From contig NZ_AFIG01000001.1 of NCBI RefSeq assembly GCF_000214595.1, forward strand, positions 1,034,382 through 1,098,381: DNA of 64,000 bases, given 5' to 3'. Origin of the DNA: Methylophaga thalassica MP (lineage in GTDB: Bacteria; Pseudomonadota; Gammaproteobacteria; Nitrosococcales; Methylophagaceae). The position numbers were made by a program, and so were the translations under genes. Positions 1-9,099 of the stretch are shown here, piece after piece. The notes under the pieces are model-generated. The model saw nothing but the letters and a program-made list of their open reading frames with translations. It was not told the origin of the DNA and searched no databases. How positions within the stretch are numbered: the stretch's first letter is position 1; every line of letters starts with the position of its first letter.

Positions 1-2
1 AT

Positions 3-896
3 CAAGGGCCTCTGGCATCTGCAGAAGTGGCACGATTATTTCGTGAAATTATGTCCGCCTGTCTGGCTGCAGAAAAACCTTTGCAGGTTGCGTATCTCGG
101 TCCGGAAGGCTCTTTTACTCAAGCGGCAGCACAAAAGCAGTTTGGTGGTAGTGTTGAGCTACATCCGATGACTACGATTGCTGATGTTTTCCATGCCGTT
201 GAGACATCACATGCTTGTTACGGTGTTGTTCCTGTAGAAAACTCAACGGAAGGTATGGTTTCGCATACCTTAGATCGGTTTATCTCGTCGCCTTTGAAAA
301 TTAATGGTGAGGTGACCCTTCGTATTCATCATTATTTGTTAAGTAAAGAGAAAAACCTGGAAGATATCAGCAAAGTCTATGCACATCCACAAGCCATAGC
401 GCAGTGCCGACAATGGTTGATGGAACAGCTTCCGCAAGCGGAATTGGTTCCGCTTAACAGTAATTCCGAAGCCGCTAAACGTGTCGCAGCAGAACCTCAA
501 AACAGTGCAGCCATTGCGGCCAATCGGGCAGCTGATATTTATGGCTTATCCATCTTAGCCAGGAATATTGAAGATGAAGTGGATAACACTACGCGCTTTT
601 TAGTGATTGGCACACAAAATGTTGGCCCATCTGGTGTGGACAAAACCGCGTTATTGGTTGCAACAAAAAACAAACCTGGTGCTTTACAAACCTTGTTAAA
701 ACCGCTGGCTGATAACAGTATCAGTATGACCAGAATTGAGTCCAGACCATCCAGAAAGGGGATTTGGGAATATGTGTTTTTTATCGATATTGAAGGGCAC
801 ATTCACGAACCGGCTGTCGCATCTGCACTCTCTCTATTAGAAAACGAGTCTTCTATGTTTCGTATATTAGGTTCTTATCCAAAGGCAGTTTTATGA
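3..896 (+). CDS. pheA: Bifunctional chorismate mutase/prephenate dehydratase (P-protein), 5' truncated by window edge
   Basis: Converts prephenate to phenylpyruvate in phenylalanine synthesis. The open frame runs to the first base of the window, and its visible N-terminal residues ([13 protein letters not shown]) look like the end of a chorismate mutase domain, so the gene starts upstream; the GTG at 27 is internal. The prephenate dehydratase domain shows [15 protein letters not shown] and the catalytic TTRF motif. A C-terminal ACT domain carries GAL and ESRP motifs that bind phenylalanine in this family, so feedback inhibition by phenylalanine is expected. The stop overlaps the ispH start by 4 bp, indicating translational coupling. 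Confidence 0.95.
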   Translation, partial: QGPLASAEVARLFREIMSACLAAEKPLQVAYLGPEGSFTQAAAQKQFGGSVELHPMTTIADVFHAVETSHACYGVVPVENSTEGMVSHTLDRFISSPLKINGEVTLRIHHYLLSKEKNLEDISKVYAHPQAIAQCRQWLMEQLPQAELVPLNSNSEAAKRVAAEPQNSAAIAANRAADIYGLSILARNIEDEVDNTTRFLVIGTQNVGPSGVDKTALLVATKNKPGALQTLLKPLADNSISMTRIESRPSRKGIWEYVFFIDIEGHIHEPAVASALSLLENESSMFRILGSYPKAVL

Positions 897-1852
897 GTAA
901 AGAACTCATTTTGGCGAATCCACGAGGTTTTTGTGCGGGTGTTGATCGTGCTATCGATATTGTTGAACGTGCACTGGAATTGTTTGGTGCGCCCGTTTAT
1001 GTACGCCATGAGGTAGTTCACAATCGCTTTGTTGTTGACGGACTACGAGATAAAGGCGCTATTTTCGTTGAAGAAGTTGACGAAGTACCTGATGGAAATA
1101 CGCTGATTTTCAGTGCACATGGTGTATCTAAAAAAGTTCAGAGCGAAGGCCGCAAAAGAGACTTAAAAGTATTCGATGCCACTTGTCCATTAGTGACTAA
1201 AGTACATATGGAAGTCTCTCGCTATGAGAAACAGAATATGGAATGTATTCTGATTGGGCATGCCGGACATCCAGAAGTGGAAGGCACAATGGGGCAATAT
1301 ACTTCGACAGAAGGTGGAATGTATTTAGTCGAATCTCCAGAAGATGTCGCTAAACTCAAAGTGAAAAATCCACAGCGATTGGCCTTTGTTACCCAAACAA
1401 CCCTTTCTGTTGATGACACATCCGTGGTAATTGATGCATTACGTGAGCATTTTCCCGACATTATTGGCCCAAGCAAAGATGATATTTGTTATGCCACCCA
1501 AAACAGACAGGATGCTGTAAAAAAACTGGCGAATGAATGTGACCTGGTATTAGTAGTAGGCTCCGTGAATAGTTCTAACTCCAATCGCTTGCGTGAATTA
1601 TCAGAGAAATTGGGGACGCCAGCATATTTAATAGACAATGCAGAGCAAATAGATCCACAATGGCTTGAAAACAAAAATCGAATTGGTCTGACTGCTGGTG
1701 CTTCAGCACCAGAGATATTAGTCAATCAAGTCGTTGAAAAACTACGTGACTTAGGTGTTGATTCGTCATACGAAGATGACGGTTTAAAAGAGAACATTGA
1801 GTTCTCATTACCCAGAGAACTAAAGATTGATACATCAAGTCTGAAAAAATAA
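893..1852 (+). CDS. ispH: 4-hydroxy-3-methylbut-2-enyl diphosphate reductase
   Basis: Last enzyme of the MEP isoprenoid pathway: reduces HMBPP to IPP and DMAPP with an iron-sulfur cluster. The 319-residue length is typical. The three cluster cysteines are visible in GFCAGVDRA (Cys14), [10 protein letters not shown] and CYATQNRQ, and substrate-binding histidines in SAHGV and [10 protein letters not shown]. The ATG overlaps the pheA stop (ATGA), so the two are probably co-transcribed. No terminator follows before the ABC permease gene 13 bp downstream. Confidence 0.97.
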   Translation: MSKELILANPRGFCAGVDRAIDIVERALELFGAPVYVRHEVVHNRFVVDGLRDKGAIFVEEVDEVPDGNTLIFSAHGVSKKVQSEGRKRDLKVFDATCPLVTKVHMEVSRYEKQNMECILIGHAGHPEVEGTMGQYTSTEGGMYLVESPEDVAKLKVKNPQRLAFVTQTTLSVDDTSVVIDALREHFPDIIGPSKDDICYATQNRQDAVKKLANECDLVLVVGSVNSSNSNRLRELSEKLGTPAYLIDNAEQIDPQWLENKNRIGLTAGASAPEILVNQVVEKLRDLGVDSSYEDDGLKENIEFSLPRELKIDTSSLKK

Positions 1853-1865
1853 AACAAGGCTGACC

Positions 1866-3278
1866 ATGTCGTTTTTGCCCGTATTTCTTTGGACAGACAT
1901 TTTAATCTTCTTGCTCCTCACAATAATTGTGGCAGCAGTCATCTATATAAGAAGACGTCCTCATCTGTCTGCGCCTTGGAAATCAGTAATAATGCGAAAA
2001 CGGGGTATGATCTCCGTGATGATTCTGTCCTGCTACGTGGTTATCGGACTACTGGATTCTTTGCATTATCGCCCCGCCATGGAATCTACAGAACCTTCAC
2101 AACAAACATACTATTCCTCAGAAGTGTTGAGTGTATTTGATTGGTTGGTTTTACCACTTAAACAGCAAATGGAAAAAACCTATTCCGCGCCGTTTTCAGA
2201 TCGACTGTTTGTTAAAGAAATACAGACAATGAATGACGGCTCGCTTAAATATGATTACCCAAAACTGAAATACGGCGCAGCACATCTTGCTCAAGCAGGG
2301 GATAAAAAAGCAGATATTTACCAAACGGTTTTAAAAGCCAGTCTGCTGAGCTTGTTGTTACTGTTTCTGATGTATATTTGTCATGTGGCTGTTGCCTCGC
2401 GAGCTAAGCCGAATCAGTTCCCTCGCCAGTTTAAACGTATCTTTCTTAATCAATCTCACTATCCACTCTATACTTTCTATTTCACTGCTTTTTGTCTTCT
2501 TTTTGTTGTCCTCAATCTCGCTTTCCTCAGTCAAAATTATCACGTATTCGGCACCGATAAGGTGGGGCAGGATGTGTTATATCAATCCCTGAAAAGTGTT
2601 CGTACAGGTTTAGTGATTGGTACCTTAACCACCCTGGTTATGCTGCCGATGGCGATTATGTTGGGTATTGCGGCAGGTTATTTTAGAGGCTGGATAGACG
2701 ATGTTATTCAGTATATCTATACAACCTTAAATTCGATCCCCGGTGTTTTGTTGATTGCTGCAGCCGTTTTGATTCTGCAGGTTTACATGAATAATCATCC
2801 TGAGAATTTTAAAACGATTGCTGAGCGTGCAGATATCAGGCTTTTGTTTTTATGTATTATTTTGGGGATGACCAGTTGGACGGGGTTATGTCGAATTCTG
2901 AGGGCTGAAACCCTGAAGTTACGGGAAGCGGAATATGTGATGGCTTCACGTGCGTTGGGTGCAGGCAGTTTTAGTATTTTACATAAACATATTCTGCCTA
3001 ATCTGATGCATTTGGTACTTATTGCGGTTGTACTCGACTTTAGTGGTTTGGTTCTGGCCGAAGCGGTGTTGTCCTATGTCGGTGTTGGTGTGGATCCTTC
3101 GATGATTAGCTGGGGCAATATGATCAATAGTGCACGGCTTGAAATGGCTCGGGAACCCGTGGTTTGGTGGTCTTTAACTGCAGCGTTCATTTCTATGTTT
3201 GTGCTGGTTCTGGCAGCTAATTTATTCGCTGATGTTGTTCGTGATGCCTTCGATCCCAGAATGCAGGAGGCAAGATGA
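1866..3278 (+). CDS. Peptide/nickel-type ABC transporter permease (OppC/YejE-like, extended N-terminus)
   Basis: Inner-membrane permease of the Opp/Dpp/Yej class. At 470 residues it is well above the roughly 300 usual for OppC. The first 220 or so residues carry several extra hydrophobic segments (near 12-28, 45-65 and 160-180) around a hydrophilic stretch. The C-terminal half is a normal BPD_transp_1 domain with the EAA-type loop (ASRALGAGSFSILHKHILPN) that docks on the ATPase. It overlaps the downstream ATPase gene by 4 bp. No OppA- or OppB-like gene lies beside it, so its partners must be elsewhere or the complex is atypical. Confidence 0.85.
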   Translation: MSFLPVFLWTDILIFLLLTIIVAAVIYIRRRPHLSAPWKSVIMRKRGMISVMILSCYVVIGLLDSLHYRPAMESTEPSQQTYYSSEVLSVFDWLVLPLKQQMEKTYSAPFSDRLFVKEIQTMNDGSLKYDYPKLKYGAAHLAQAGDKKADIYQTVLKASLLSLLLLFLMYICHVAVASRAKPNQFPRQFKRIFLNQSHYPLYTFYFTAFCLLFVVLNLAFLSQNYHVFGTDKVGQDVLYQSLKSVRTGLVIGTLTTLVMLPMAIMLGIAAGYFRGWIDDVIQYIYTTLNSIPGVLLIAAAVLILQVYMNNHPENFKTIAERADIRLLFLCIILGMTSWTGLCRILRAETLKLREAEYVMASRALGAGSFSILHKHILPNLMHLVLIAVVLDFSGLVLAEAVLSYVGVGVDPSMISWGNMINSARLEMAREPVVWWSLTAAFISMFVLVLAANLFADVVRDAFDPRMQEAR

Positions 3279-5302
3279 GCACGCTATTGGAAGTGAGAGG
3301 TTTAAGAACCTGGTTTGGTGATAATAGCGAGCCCTACCGAGCGGTAGATGGGATCGACTTCTGTATTGAAAAAGGCCAGACCTTTGCCTTGCTAGGTGAG
3401 TCTGGTTGTGGAAAATCGATGACAGCCTTATCACTTTTAAGGCTGAACCCATACCCAGCAAGTCATATTGTTTCAGGCGAAGTCAGGTTAGCCGGAGAGG
3501 AAATTCTGTCTTTATCTGAAGCAGAAATGGAAAAAATTCGTGGCCGTCGGGTTGCTATGATATTTCAGGAACCGCAGAGTTCATTAAATCCGGTGCTGAC
3601 AGTGGGACAACAGATTGCTGAGGTGTTTCAATGGCACTTCAAGCTGGATAAAAAAGCGATCTACACGCGAACACTCGAATTACTTCACGCTGTCGGTATT
3701 CCTGATCCTACTGAACGAATAAATGCTTATCCCCATCAACTATCAGGCGGTATGAAACAACGCGTGATGATTGCCATGGCCTTGGCAGGCGAACCTGAAT
3801 TACTGATTGCTGATGAGCCGACTACCGCCTTGGATGTCACCATTCAGGCGCAAATTCTCGACTTGTTAAAAGAGATTCAACAAAAGACGGGAATGGCTAT
3901 TTTATTAATCACCCATGACCTGGGGGTTGTTGCACAAATGGCGGATCATGTCGCGGTAATGTATGCCGGACAGATTGTTGAGTCGGCCAGCCGAGAGCAA
4001 TTTTTTAATAATACCCAACATCCGTATACACAGAAACTGTTTGAGGCTTTACCTTCTGAACAGAAACGTCAAGAAAAGCTGACAGTTATAAAAGGCAGTG
4101 TGCCAGCATTGAATCGACAGTTTAAAGCTTGTCGCTTTGCTGAGCGTTGTGACTTAGCCTGGCAGCATTGTGAAGACGCTGAACCTCGCTGGATTAACAA
4201 TAACGATCACGGTGTACGTTGTCATTTGTATGATCCAGATATTGATGCTGAGCATATTCAATCTCAAAAGCAGGTATTTAGCTCGCGATTATCTGAAGTT
4301 GTTCCAGCGAAAAATGCTATTTTGCAGGTCAGTCAATTAAAAGTGCACTTTCCTATCAAAAAAGGGCTTTTTCAACGCACGATAGGATCGGTTAAGGCTG
4401 TTGACGATATTACTTTGGAGCTGCGTTCAGCTGAGACACTTGCTCTGGTGGGCGAATCAGGCTGCGGTAAAACAACGGTGGGTAAAGGGATTTTACAGCT
4501 TGTCCCAGTGACTTCAGGTAACGTTATTTTTGAGGGACAAAAACTGAATCGCTTATCGAATCGCGCTTTACGTTCAGTTCGTGCATCCATGCAAATTATT
4601 TTTCAGGATCCCTTTGCTTCGATGAATCCGCGAATGACTATTAGTCATGTCATTAGAGAAGGGATGCTGACTTCGAAGATGAAAGACTCAGCCAGCCAAG
4701 AGGCAAAAGTGGATGAATTATTAACGCGGGTAGGTTTACGCGCAGATATAAAACATCGCTATCCACACGAATTTTCCGGTGGACAACGCCAGCGTATTTG
4801 TATTGCCCGGGCATTGGCTGCTGAGCCTGATTTAATTATTTGTGATGAACCCACCAGTGCCTTAGATGTATCTGTACAGGCGCAGATTTTAAATTTACTG
4901 CGTGATATTCAACATGAGTTCGGCCTATCTTTCTTATTTATCACTCACAATATTAGTGTGGTCGACTATTTAGCTCATCGTGTTGCGGTTATGTACTTGG
5001 GGCGAATTGTTGAGCAGGGTACTCGTGAGGAAGTGTTAAATAGCCCAAAACATCCCTACACCCAAGCACTGCTTGCCGCAGTACCTAAAATTGCGGCAGA
5101 CACTCATCTGAGTAAACAAAAACTGGAAGGTGAACTTCCTTCACCAGCCAATCCACCAAAAGGCTGCCACTTTCATCAACGCTGTCCACATGTGATGCCC
5201 GTGTGTTTAGAGCAATACCCTGACACGACATTACTGAGTCCAACACATAATGTGAAATGTTTTTTATTTGAGGAAAATTATGGATCAACAAACACAAACT
5301 GA
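3275..5302 (+). CDS. Duplicated ABC transporter ATPase (OppD-OppF fusion, YejF-like)
   Basis: Energises peptide uptake. It contains two full nucleotide-binding domains in one 675-residue chain. Domain one has Walker [11 protein letters not shown], signature SGGMKQR and Walker [13 protein letters not shown]. Domain two has [17 protein letters not shown] and [12 protein letters not shown]. Each is followed by an oligopeptide C-terminal domain with clustered cysteines ([21 protein letters not shown]). The layout matches YejF-type fused ATPases. It is translationally coupled to the permease upstream (ATGA), and its 3' end overlaps the DUF1244 start. Confidence 0.92.
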   Translation: MSTLLEVRGLRTWFGDNSEPYRAVDGIDFCIEKGQTFALLGESGCGKSMTALSLLRLNPYPASHIVSGEVRLAGEEILSLSEAEMEKIRGRRVAMIFQEPQSSLNPVLTVGQQIAEVFQWHFKLDKKAIYTRTLELLHAVGIPDPTERINAYPHQLSGGMKQRVMIAMALAGEPELLIADEPTTALDVTIQAQILDLLKEIQQKTGMAILLITHDLGVVAQMADHVAVMYAGQIVESASREQFFNNTQHPYTQKLFEALPSEQKRQEKLTVIKGSVPALNRQFKACRFAERCDLAWQHCEDAEPRWINNNDHGVRCHLYDPDIDAEHIQSQKQVFSSRLSEVVPAKNAILQVSQLKVHFPIKKGLFQRTIGSVKAVDDITLELRSAETLALVGESGCGKTTVGKGILQLVPVTSGNVIFEGQKLNRLSNRALRSVRASMQIIFQDPFASMNPRMTISHVIREGMLTSKMKDSASQEAKVDELLTRVGLRADIKHRYPHEFSGGQRQRICIARALAAEPDLIICDEPTSALDVSVQAQILNLLRDIQHEFGLSFLFITHNISVVDYLAHRVAVMYLGRIVEQGTREEVLNSPKHPYTQALLAAVPKIAADTHLSKQKLEGELPSPANPPKGCHFHQRCPHVMPVCLEQYPDTTLLSPTHNVKCFLFEENYGSTNTN

Positions 5303-5537
5303 ACTGGAAGCAGCCGCATTCAGACGTTTACTTGAACATTTACGAGAAAATACTGATGTTCAGAATATTGATTTAATGAATTTGGCAGGCTTCTGTCGTA
5401 ACTGTTTATCAAAATGGTATTTAGCTGCAGCTGAAGAAAAACAAATCGAAATGGATTACGAGCAAGCACGTGAGTATGTCTATGGAATGCCTTACAGTGA
5501 ATGGAAGGACAAGTATCAGACAGGACCAAAACAGTAA
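5280..5537 (+). CDS. DUF1244 family protein
   Basis: Small 85-residue helical protein of a widespread proteobacterial family whose function I do not know. The conserved core includes GFCRNCLSKWY and YGMPYSEWKDKYQ. A TTG at 5268 would add four residues, but the ATG at 5280 is preferred because GAGG sits at 5270-5273 with good spacing. The gene overlaps the ABC ATPase 3' end by 23 bp, so it probably shares that transcript. It ends 19 bp from the convergent anti-sigma gene. Confidence 0.85.
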   Translation: MDQQTQTELEAAAFRRLLEHLRENTDVQNIDLMNLAGFCRNCLSKWYLAAAEEKQIEMDYEQAREYVYGMPYSEWKDKYQTGPKQ

Positions 5538-5556
5538 GTATTTAAACCCTGTGAGC

Positions 5557-5799
5557 TCATCTAGATTCTGAATCAGACAGAGCTCGCAGCTTTTCTGCTA
5601 ATGCTTTTGTATCCGTTTGATGTTCTTCTGTCGGATGAATAGTGGCAATGGTATTAATCGTCTGACGAATCTGCTGTAAATAATTACGGCAGCAGCTACA
5701 GATAACCAAATGTAAAAACAAACCGATACGTTTTCTCAAAGGCAGATCTCCTTCAAGATAGTTGCTGGCTTCTTCTGCTACATCTTTACATTGAAACAT
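5557..5799 (-). CDS. Zinc-motif anti-sigma factor (zf-HC2-like)
   Basis: An 80-residue protein immediately behind an ECF sigma gene. It has a CKDV...SNYLEGDL opening typical of zf-HC2 anti-sigma domains and an H-x3-C-x2-C zinc motif (HLVICSCC). It has no convincing membrane segment, so it looks like a soluble redox- or metal-responsive anti-sigma factor rather than a membrane-bound one (inference). The frame is open further upstream inside the sigma gene, but ATG 5799 begins the recognisable domain, lies 4 bp past the sigma stop and has GAGGA about 12 nt upstream. It is expected to sequester the 5804-6415 sigma factor. Confidence 0.8.
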   Translation of the reverse strand: MFQCKDVAEEASNYLEGDLPLRKRIGLFLHLVICSCCRNYLQQIRQTINTIATIHPTEEHQTDTKALAEKLRALSDSESR

Positions 5800-5803
5800 C
5801 TGC

Positions 5804-6415
5804 TTATAGTCCTCGGTACTCTTCAATTTTGTGATGCAATGTAGTCCGTGCCCGGTGTAAAAGCACTCTAGCATTAGACGAACTAATATCAAGAATGTTA
5901 CAAATTTCTGACATGTCTAGTCCTTCCATATCATACATAGTTAACATAGCGCGCTGATTGGCGGGTAACTGGCGGAAGCTTGTTTCGATAATAATTCGTA
6001 GTTGTTCATTTTCTAACAAAGCGTCTGGCGTGTCTTCATCCCAGGGTAGGACGTCATCTAAGCGATGTCCACGTTCATCAAATTTGTCGTGTGAAACAGA
6101 CTCCCAGCCGTCATCAAGCGAAACTTGACGTTGCTCGCGTTTAAAGCGGGTCTTAGCGCCGTTGCTGGTGATTTGTAATAACCAGGTTTTCAGGCTTGAG
6201 CGACCCTCAAAGTTAGGTAATGCTTTGATAGCAGATAACCAGGCATCCTGAACAATTTCATCAGCAAATGCTTCTCCAACAATAGCTCTTGCTACGGTTA
6301 ACATCAGCCCGTGGTATTGAGATACGACATAGTCAAACGCTTTCGCATCGCCATTGATAAGTTGTTTAATTAAGCTTTGCTCATCGGCGGGACTCAGCTT
6401 CACTTTTTTTTTCAT
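5804..6415 (-). CDS. ECF-type RNA polymerase sigma-70 factor
   Basis: Alternative sigma factor of about 203 residues. Region 2 is visible in FDYVVSQYHGLMLTVARAI and DEIVQDAWLSAIKALPNFEG. Region 4, the -35 binder, is visible in QLPANQRAMLTMYDMEGLDM and SSNARVLLHRAR. The open frame extends to 6457, but ATG 6415 (MKKKVKLS) fits family starts and leaves the divergent promoter region free. It is paired with the anti-sigma gene downstream and faces the secreted Cys-repeat gene across a short gap with an ECF-type promoter. Control of that operon is the likely role. Confidence 0.92.
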   Translation of the reverse strand: MKKKVKLSPADEQSLIKQLINGDAKAFDYVVSQYHGLMLTVARAIVGEAFADEIVQDAWLSAIKALPNFEGRSSLKTWLLQITSNGAKTRFKREQRQVSLDDGWESVSHDKFDERGHRLDDVLPWDEDTPDALLENEQLRIIIETSFRQLPANQRAMLTMYDMEGLDMSEICNILDISSSNARVLLHRARTTLHHKIEEYRGL

Positions 6416-6421
6416 TTTGTT

Positions 6422-6449
6422 TGTAACAATCCTTTGTGAGGCTCGTCTA
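6422..6449 (+). promoter_or_regulatory. Candidate ECF sigma promoter driving the Cys-repeat/DoxX/MsrPQ operon
   Basis: TGTAAC at 6422-6427 and CGTCTA at 6444-6449 are separated by 16 nt. This is the AAC/CGTC pattern seen in many ECF promoters. It points toward the gene at 6511, in the gap between the sigma gene and its likely target. The match is by eye; no start-site data exist here. Confidence 0.6.
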
Positions 6450-6510
6450 CTATGCAAGACGGGATGAAAGCCCGTTGGAATTTTAACAACAATAGAAGGA
6501 AGTAATCATC

Positions 6511-6834
6511 ATGGCAACATTAAATAAATCATCAATCGCTATTGCATCATTTGCAGCAGGTTTAGCGATGGCACCATCAATGGCCAGTGCAGGTAATAAC
6601 CCATTTGCGTCGACGGAATTGTCGAGTGGCTATATGCAGCTTGCTGAACACCATGCTGAAGAAGGTAAATGTGGTGAAGCGAAATGTGGTGCTGAGAAAA
6701 AAGCTGAAGAAGCTAAATGCGGCGCTGAGAAAAAAGCTGAAGAAGGTAAATGTGGTGCAGAGAAAAAAGCCGAAGAAGCGAAATGTGGCGCTGAGAAAAA
6801 AGCCCATGAAGCAAGCTGTGGTGGTAATAAATAA
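6511..6834 (+). CDS. Secreted Cys-repeat low-complexity protein, HvfA-like RiPP metallophore precursor candidate
   Basis: A 107-residue protein. Residues 1-27 form a signal peptide ending MASA, with cleavage before GNN. After a short linker (about 28-50), the C-terminal half is built from EGKCG/EAKCG motifs in an 11-residue repeat, KCGAEKKAEE(A/G). Cysteines fall at 54, 59, 70, 81, 92 and 103, so spacing is 11 after the first pair. Exported EGKCG-repeat proteins of this look are called HvfA-family precursors, whose cysteines are modified by an MNIO enzyme (HvfB) with HvfC and bind copper (family knowledge). Here a DoxX gene follows, but no HvfB or HvfC gene is adjacent. It is preceded by AGAAGGAAG and an ECF-type promoter. 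An alternative is an unmodified thiol-rich metal buffer. Confidence 0.8.
   Translation: MATLNKSSIAIASFAAGLAMAPSMASAGNNPFASTELSSGYMQLAEHHAEEGKCGEAKCGAEKKAEEAKCGAEKKAEEGKCGAEKKAEEAKCGAEKKAHEASCGGNK
6682..6813 (+). repeat. Four tandem 33-bp coding repeats
   Basis: Four in-frame 33-bp units encode KCGAEKKAEEA, KCGAEKKAEEG, KCGAEKKAEEA and KCGAEKKAHEA, followed by a degenerate SCG unit. Synonymous differences (gct/gca/gcc, gaa/gag) separate the copies, so the array is not a very recent expansion. Confidence 0.9.
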
Positions 6835-6850
6835 AGTACGCTGAAAGGTC

Positions 6851-6880
6851 AAATAAGGGCTCATTGAGCCCTTATTTTCT
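6851..6880 (+). terminator. Hairpin between the Cys-repeat gene and doxX, probable attenuator
   Basis: A perfect 12-bp stem AAATAAGGGCTC/GAGCCCTTATTT (6851-6862 and 6866-6877) with a 3-nt loop and a short U-rich tail. It sits between the precursor-like gene and doxX, and partial read-through would make the first gene far more abundant than the rest. Confidence 0.8.
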
Positions 6881-6893
6881 TTAGGAGAACCTC

Positions 6894-7523
6894 ATGTTTT
6901 GTCGTCTTTATCAAACACTCTTTTATCAGTTGAATAAAACCCGTGCTTTGGACTTTATTGCACCCGTTTTGTTGCGACTATATCTAGCGCCTGTTTTTTG
7001 GGTAGCTGCCAACAACAAATGGAATCCGTTTGATGCTGATAGCTCTCTGAATAATACGATTGCCTGGTTTGCTAACCCGGACTGGGGGTTGGGTTTACCT
7101 TTTCCAGAGGTCATGGCGTATCTAGCTTGGGGGGCTGAATATTTTGGTGCCATTTTTCTGGTTCTAGGTCTGGGAGTCCGCTTAGTGTCTATTCCGCTAA
7201 TGATTACGATGATCGTCGCTATGGTCACTGTCCACTGGAAAAATGGCTGGCAAGCAATTCACGACACAATGAGTCCTTTTGCTTCTGCTGATGTCAATGA
7301 AGCTATAGAGCGCTTACACAAGGCAAAAGAAATTTTGCAGGAATATGGTCATTATGACTGGTTAACGCAACATGGTAATTTCGTTGTACTGAATAATGGC
7401 ATTGAGTTTGCGGCAACCTATTTTCTCATGTTGCTCGTTCTATTTTTTATCGGTGCAGGAAACTATTTGAGTGTCGATTACTGGCTGAACAGACGTTGTC
7501 AGCAAAGTGGGGAGGGTAAGTAA
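6894..7523 (+). CDS. DoxX family membrane protein (HvfD-like)
   Basis: A 209-residue inner-membrane protein with about four hydrophobic segments (near 22-40, 75-95, 98-115 and 168-190). It carries the DoxX-type RLYLAPVFWVAANNKWNPF start and a hydrophilic insertion at about 125-160. DoxX proteins are thought to be quinone- or redox-linked membrane components, and a DoxX member is a common partner of HvfA-type precursors (family knowledge). It has an AGGAG site directly upstream, follows the hairpin, and its stop abuts the msrP ATG. Its role is inferred from position. Confidence 0.82.
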   Translation: MFCRLYQTLFYQLNKTRALDFIAPVLLRLYLAPVFWVAANNKWNPFDADSSLNNTIAWFANPDWGLGLPFPEVMAYLAWGAEYFGAIFLVLGLGVRLVSIPLMITMIVAMVTVHWKNGWQAIHDTMSPFASADVNEAIERLHKAKEILQEYGHYDWLTQHGNFVVLNNGIEFAATYFLMLLVLFFIGAGNYLSVDYWLNRRCQQSGEGK

Positions 7524-8483
7524 ATGTTTTATAAAAAACAAAAATCTTGGGAAATAGCCGAATCTGAAGTCACCGATTATGAGGTCTATCAAAACCGTCG
7601 ACAGTTTCTTGGTACAACTCTGGCGGTGGGTTTGGCTGGTGCACTGCCAACAATGGCATTAGCCGATGTGACTGAACAACCGAAGCCCTTCGTTGACGTG
7701 AGTAAAAGTCCATTTTCCACCGATGAAGAAAAAACCGATTTTGAGTCCATCACCACCTATAATAATTTTTATGAATTTGGTACATCAAAGCAGGACCCTG
7801 CAATCAACGCCACCGCTTTTCCAGATAGCTCTCAACCCTGGAAAGTAGTCATTGATGGTGAATGTGATAAACCCGGCACATACGATTATGAGGACCTGAT
7901 AAAACCGTTCACGTTAGAAGAACGTATCTACCGAATGCGTTGTGTTGAAGGCTGGTCAATGGTTATTCCATGGATTGGTTTCCCACTGGCAGACTTATTA
8001 AAAAAAGCTCAGCCAAACTCCAATGCGAAGTTTGTTGAATTCACTACCTTGTATGACCCTAAACAAATGCCTGGGCAACGGCGTGCTGTGCTTGACTGGC
8101 CTTATGTTGAAGGTTTGCGTATTGATGAAGCGATGAATCCTTTGACTTTACTTTCCGTTGGTCTCTATGGCAAAGAGTTATTGGGTCAAAATGGGGCGCC
8201 AATACGACTCGTTGTGCCATGGAAATATGGCTTTAAAGGCATAAAGTCAATTGTGCGTATTCGCTTTGTTGAAGAGATGCCTCAGACCGCATGGATGAAA
8301 GCTAACGCCAGAGAGTATGGTTTTTATTCGAATGTTAATCCTGATGTCGATCACCCTCGCTGGAGTCAGGCAAAAGAGCGTCGCATAGGGGAGTTTCTGA
8401 AACGTAAAACTTTAATGTTTAACGGCTATGGTGAACAGGTGGCAGACTTATATGCAGGCATGGATCTTAAACGTTATTTCTGA
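7524..8483 (+). CDS. msrP: Periplasmic methionine sulfoxide reductase catalytic subunit MsrP (YedY)
   Basis: Molybdopterin enzyme that repairs oxidised methionines in periplasmic proteins. A twin-arginine signal (NRRQFLG, residues about 26-32) followed by a hydrophobic stretch predicts Tat export. The Mo-ligating cysteine lies in [15 protein letters not shown], and the C-terminal [13 protein letters not shown] segment is typical of the family. The 319-residue length is normal. It begins immediately after the doxX stop and overlaps msrQ, so it sits in the ECF-linked operon. MsrP is a known hypochlorite/oxidant defence enzyme. Confidence 0.95.
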   Translation: MFYKKQKSWEIAESEVTDYEVYQNRRQFLGTTLAVGLAGALPTMALADVTEQPKPFVDVSKSPFSTDEEKTDFESITTYNNFYEFGTSKQDPAINATAFPDSSQPWKVVIDGECDKPGTYDYEDLIKPFTLEERIYRMRCVEGWSMVIPWIGFPLADLLKKAQPNSNAKFVEFTTLYDPKQMPGQRRAVLDWPYVEGLRIDEAMNPLTLLSVGLYGKELLGQNGAPIRLVVPWKYGFKGIKSIVRIRFVEEMPQTAWMKANAREYGFYSNVNPDVDHPRWSQAKERRIGEFLKRKTLMFNGYGEQVADLYAGMDLKRYF

Positions 8484-9099
8484 ACAACGATTGTCAGCAA
8501 AGACCAAAGCAAATGTCGTAAAGACGTTGTTGTTTATTGTTTGTCTGCTGCCTCTCATTTATCTTGTCTGGGGACTTTTGACGGATAACCTCGGAGCAAA
8601 TCCTGTGGAAACCTTAACCAGAAGTTCTGGTTTATGGGCCTTACGTTTTTTATTAATTACTCTGTTGGTGTCGCCTATTCGTTGGTATACCGGCTTAACT
8701 GCGATTGTAAAATATCGGCGTATGCTGGGCTTGTATGCATTTTTTTATGCCAGCGTGCATATGCTGTTATATCTCGGCTTGGATCAGCTATTTGATATTC
8801 AGGATATCTGGAAGGATATCCTTAAAAGGCCTTTCATTACCGTAGGGTTTATCAGCTTTATACTTTTGTTGCCTCTGGTGATGACATCAACCAACAAAAT
8901 GATGAAACGACTTGGTGGCAAGCGTTGGAAACGGTTACATCGCTTGACCTATGTAATAGCGACTTTATCCTGCGTGCATTTTCTTATGTTGGTGAAAGCG
9001 GATATCCGTGAACCGATCATTTATATGATTCTTCTATCATTTCTCTTCTCCATCAGATTATTTCATTCATTGAATAAAAAAAAGCTGGTCAGCCGCTGA
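8452..9099 (+). CDS. msrQ: Heme-binding membrane subunit MsrQ (YedZ)
   Basis: Inner-membrane b-type cytochrome that feeds quinol-derived electrons to MsrP. About six hydrophobic helices are visible, with conserved histidines in [12 protein letters not shown] and [17 protein letters not shown] that would ligate heme. The start is uncertain: ATG 8452 has AGGTGG nine bases upstream and overlaps msrP by 32 bp, while ATG 8428 in the same frame would add eight residues. No obvious terminator follows. Confidence 0.9.
   Translation: MQAWILNVISEQRLSAKTKANVVKTLLFIVCLLPLIYLVWGLLTDNLGANPVETLTRSSGLWALRFLLITLLVSPIRWYTGLTAIVKYRRMLGLYAFFYASVHMLLYLGLDQLFDIQDIWKDILKRPFITVGFISFILLLPLVMTSTNKMMKRLGGKRWKRLHRLTYVIATLSCVHFLMLVKADIREPIIYMILLSFLFSIRLFHSLNKKKLVSR

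Noticed and set aside
6577-6864. Frames on both strands inside the Cys-repeat gene
   Set aside because: Periodic 33-bp repeats keep several frames open; only the frame with the signal peptide and EGKCG motifs makes sense.
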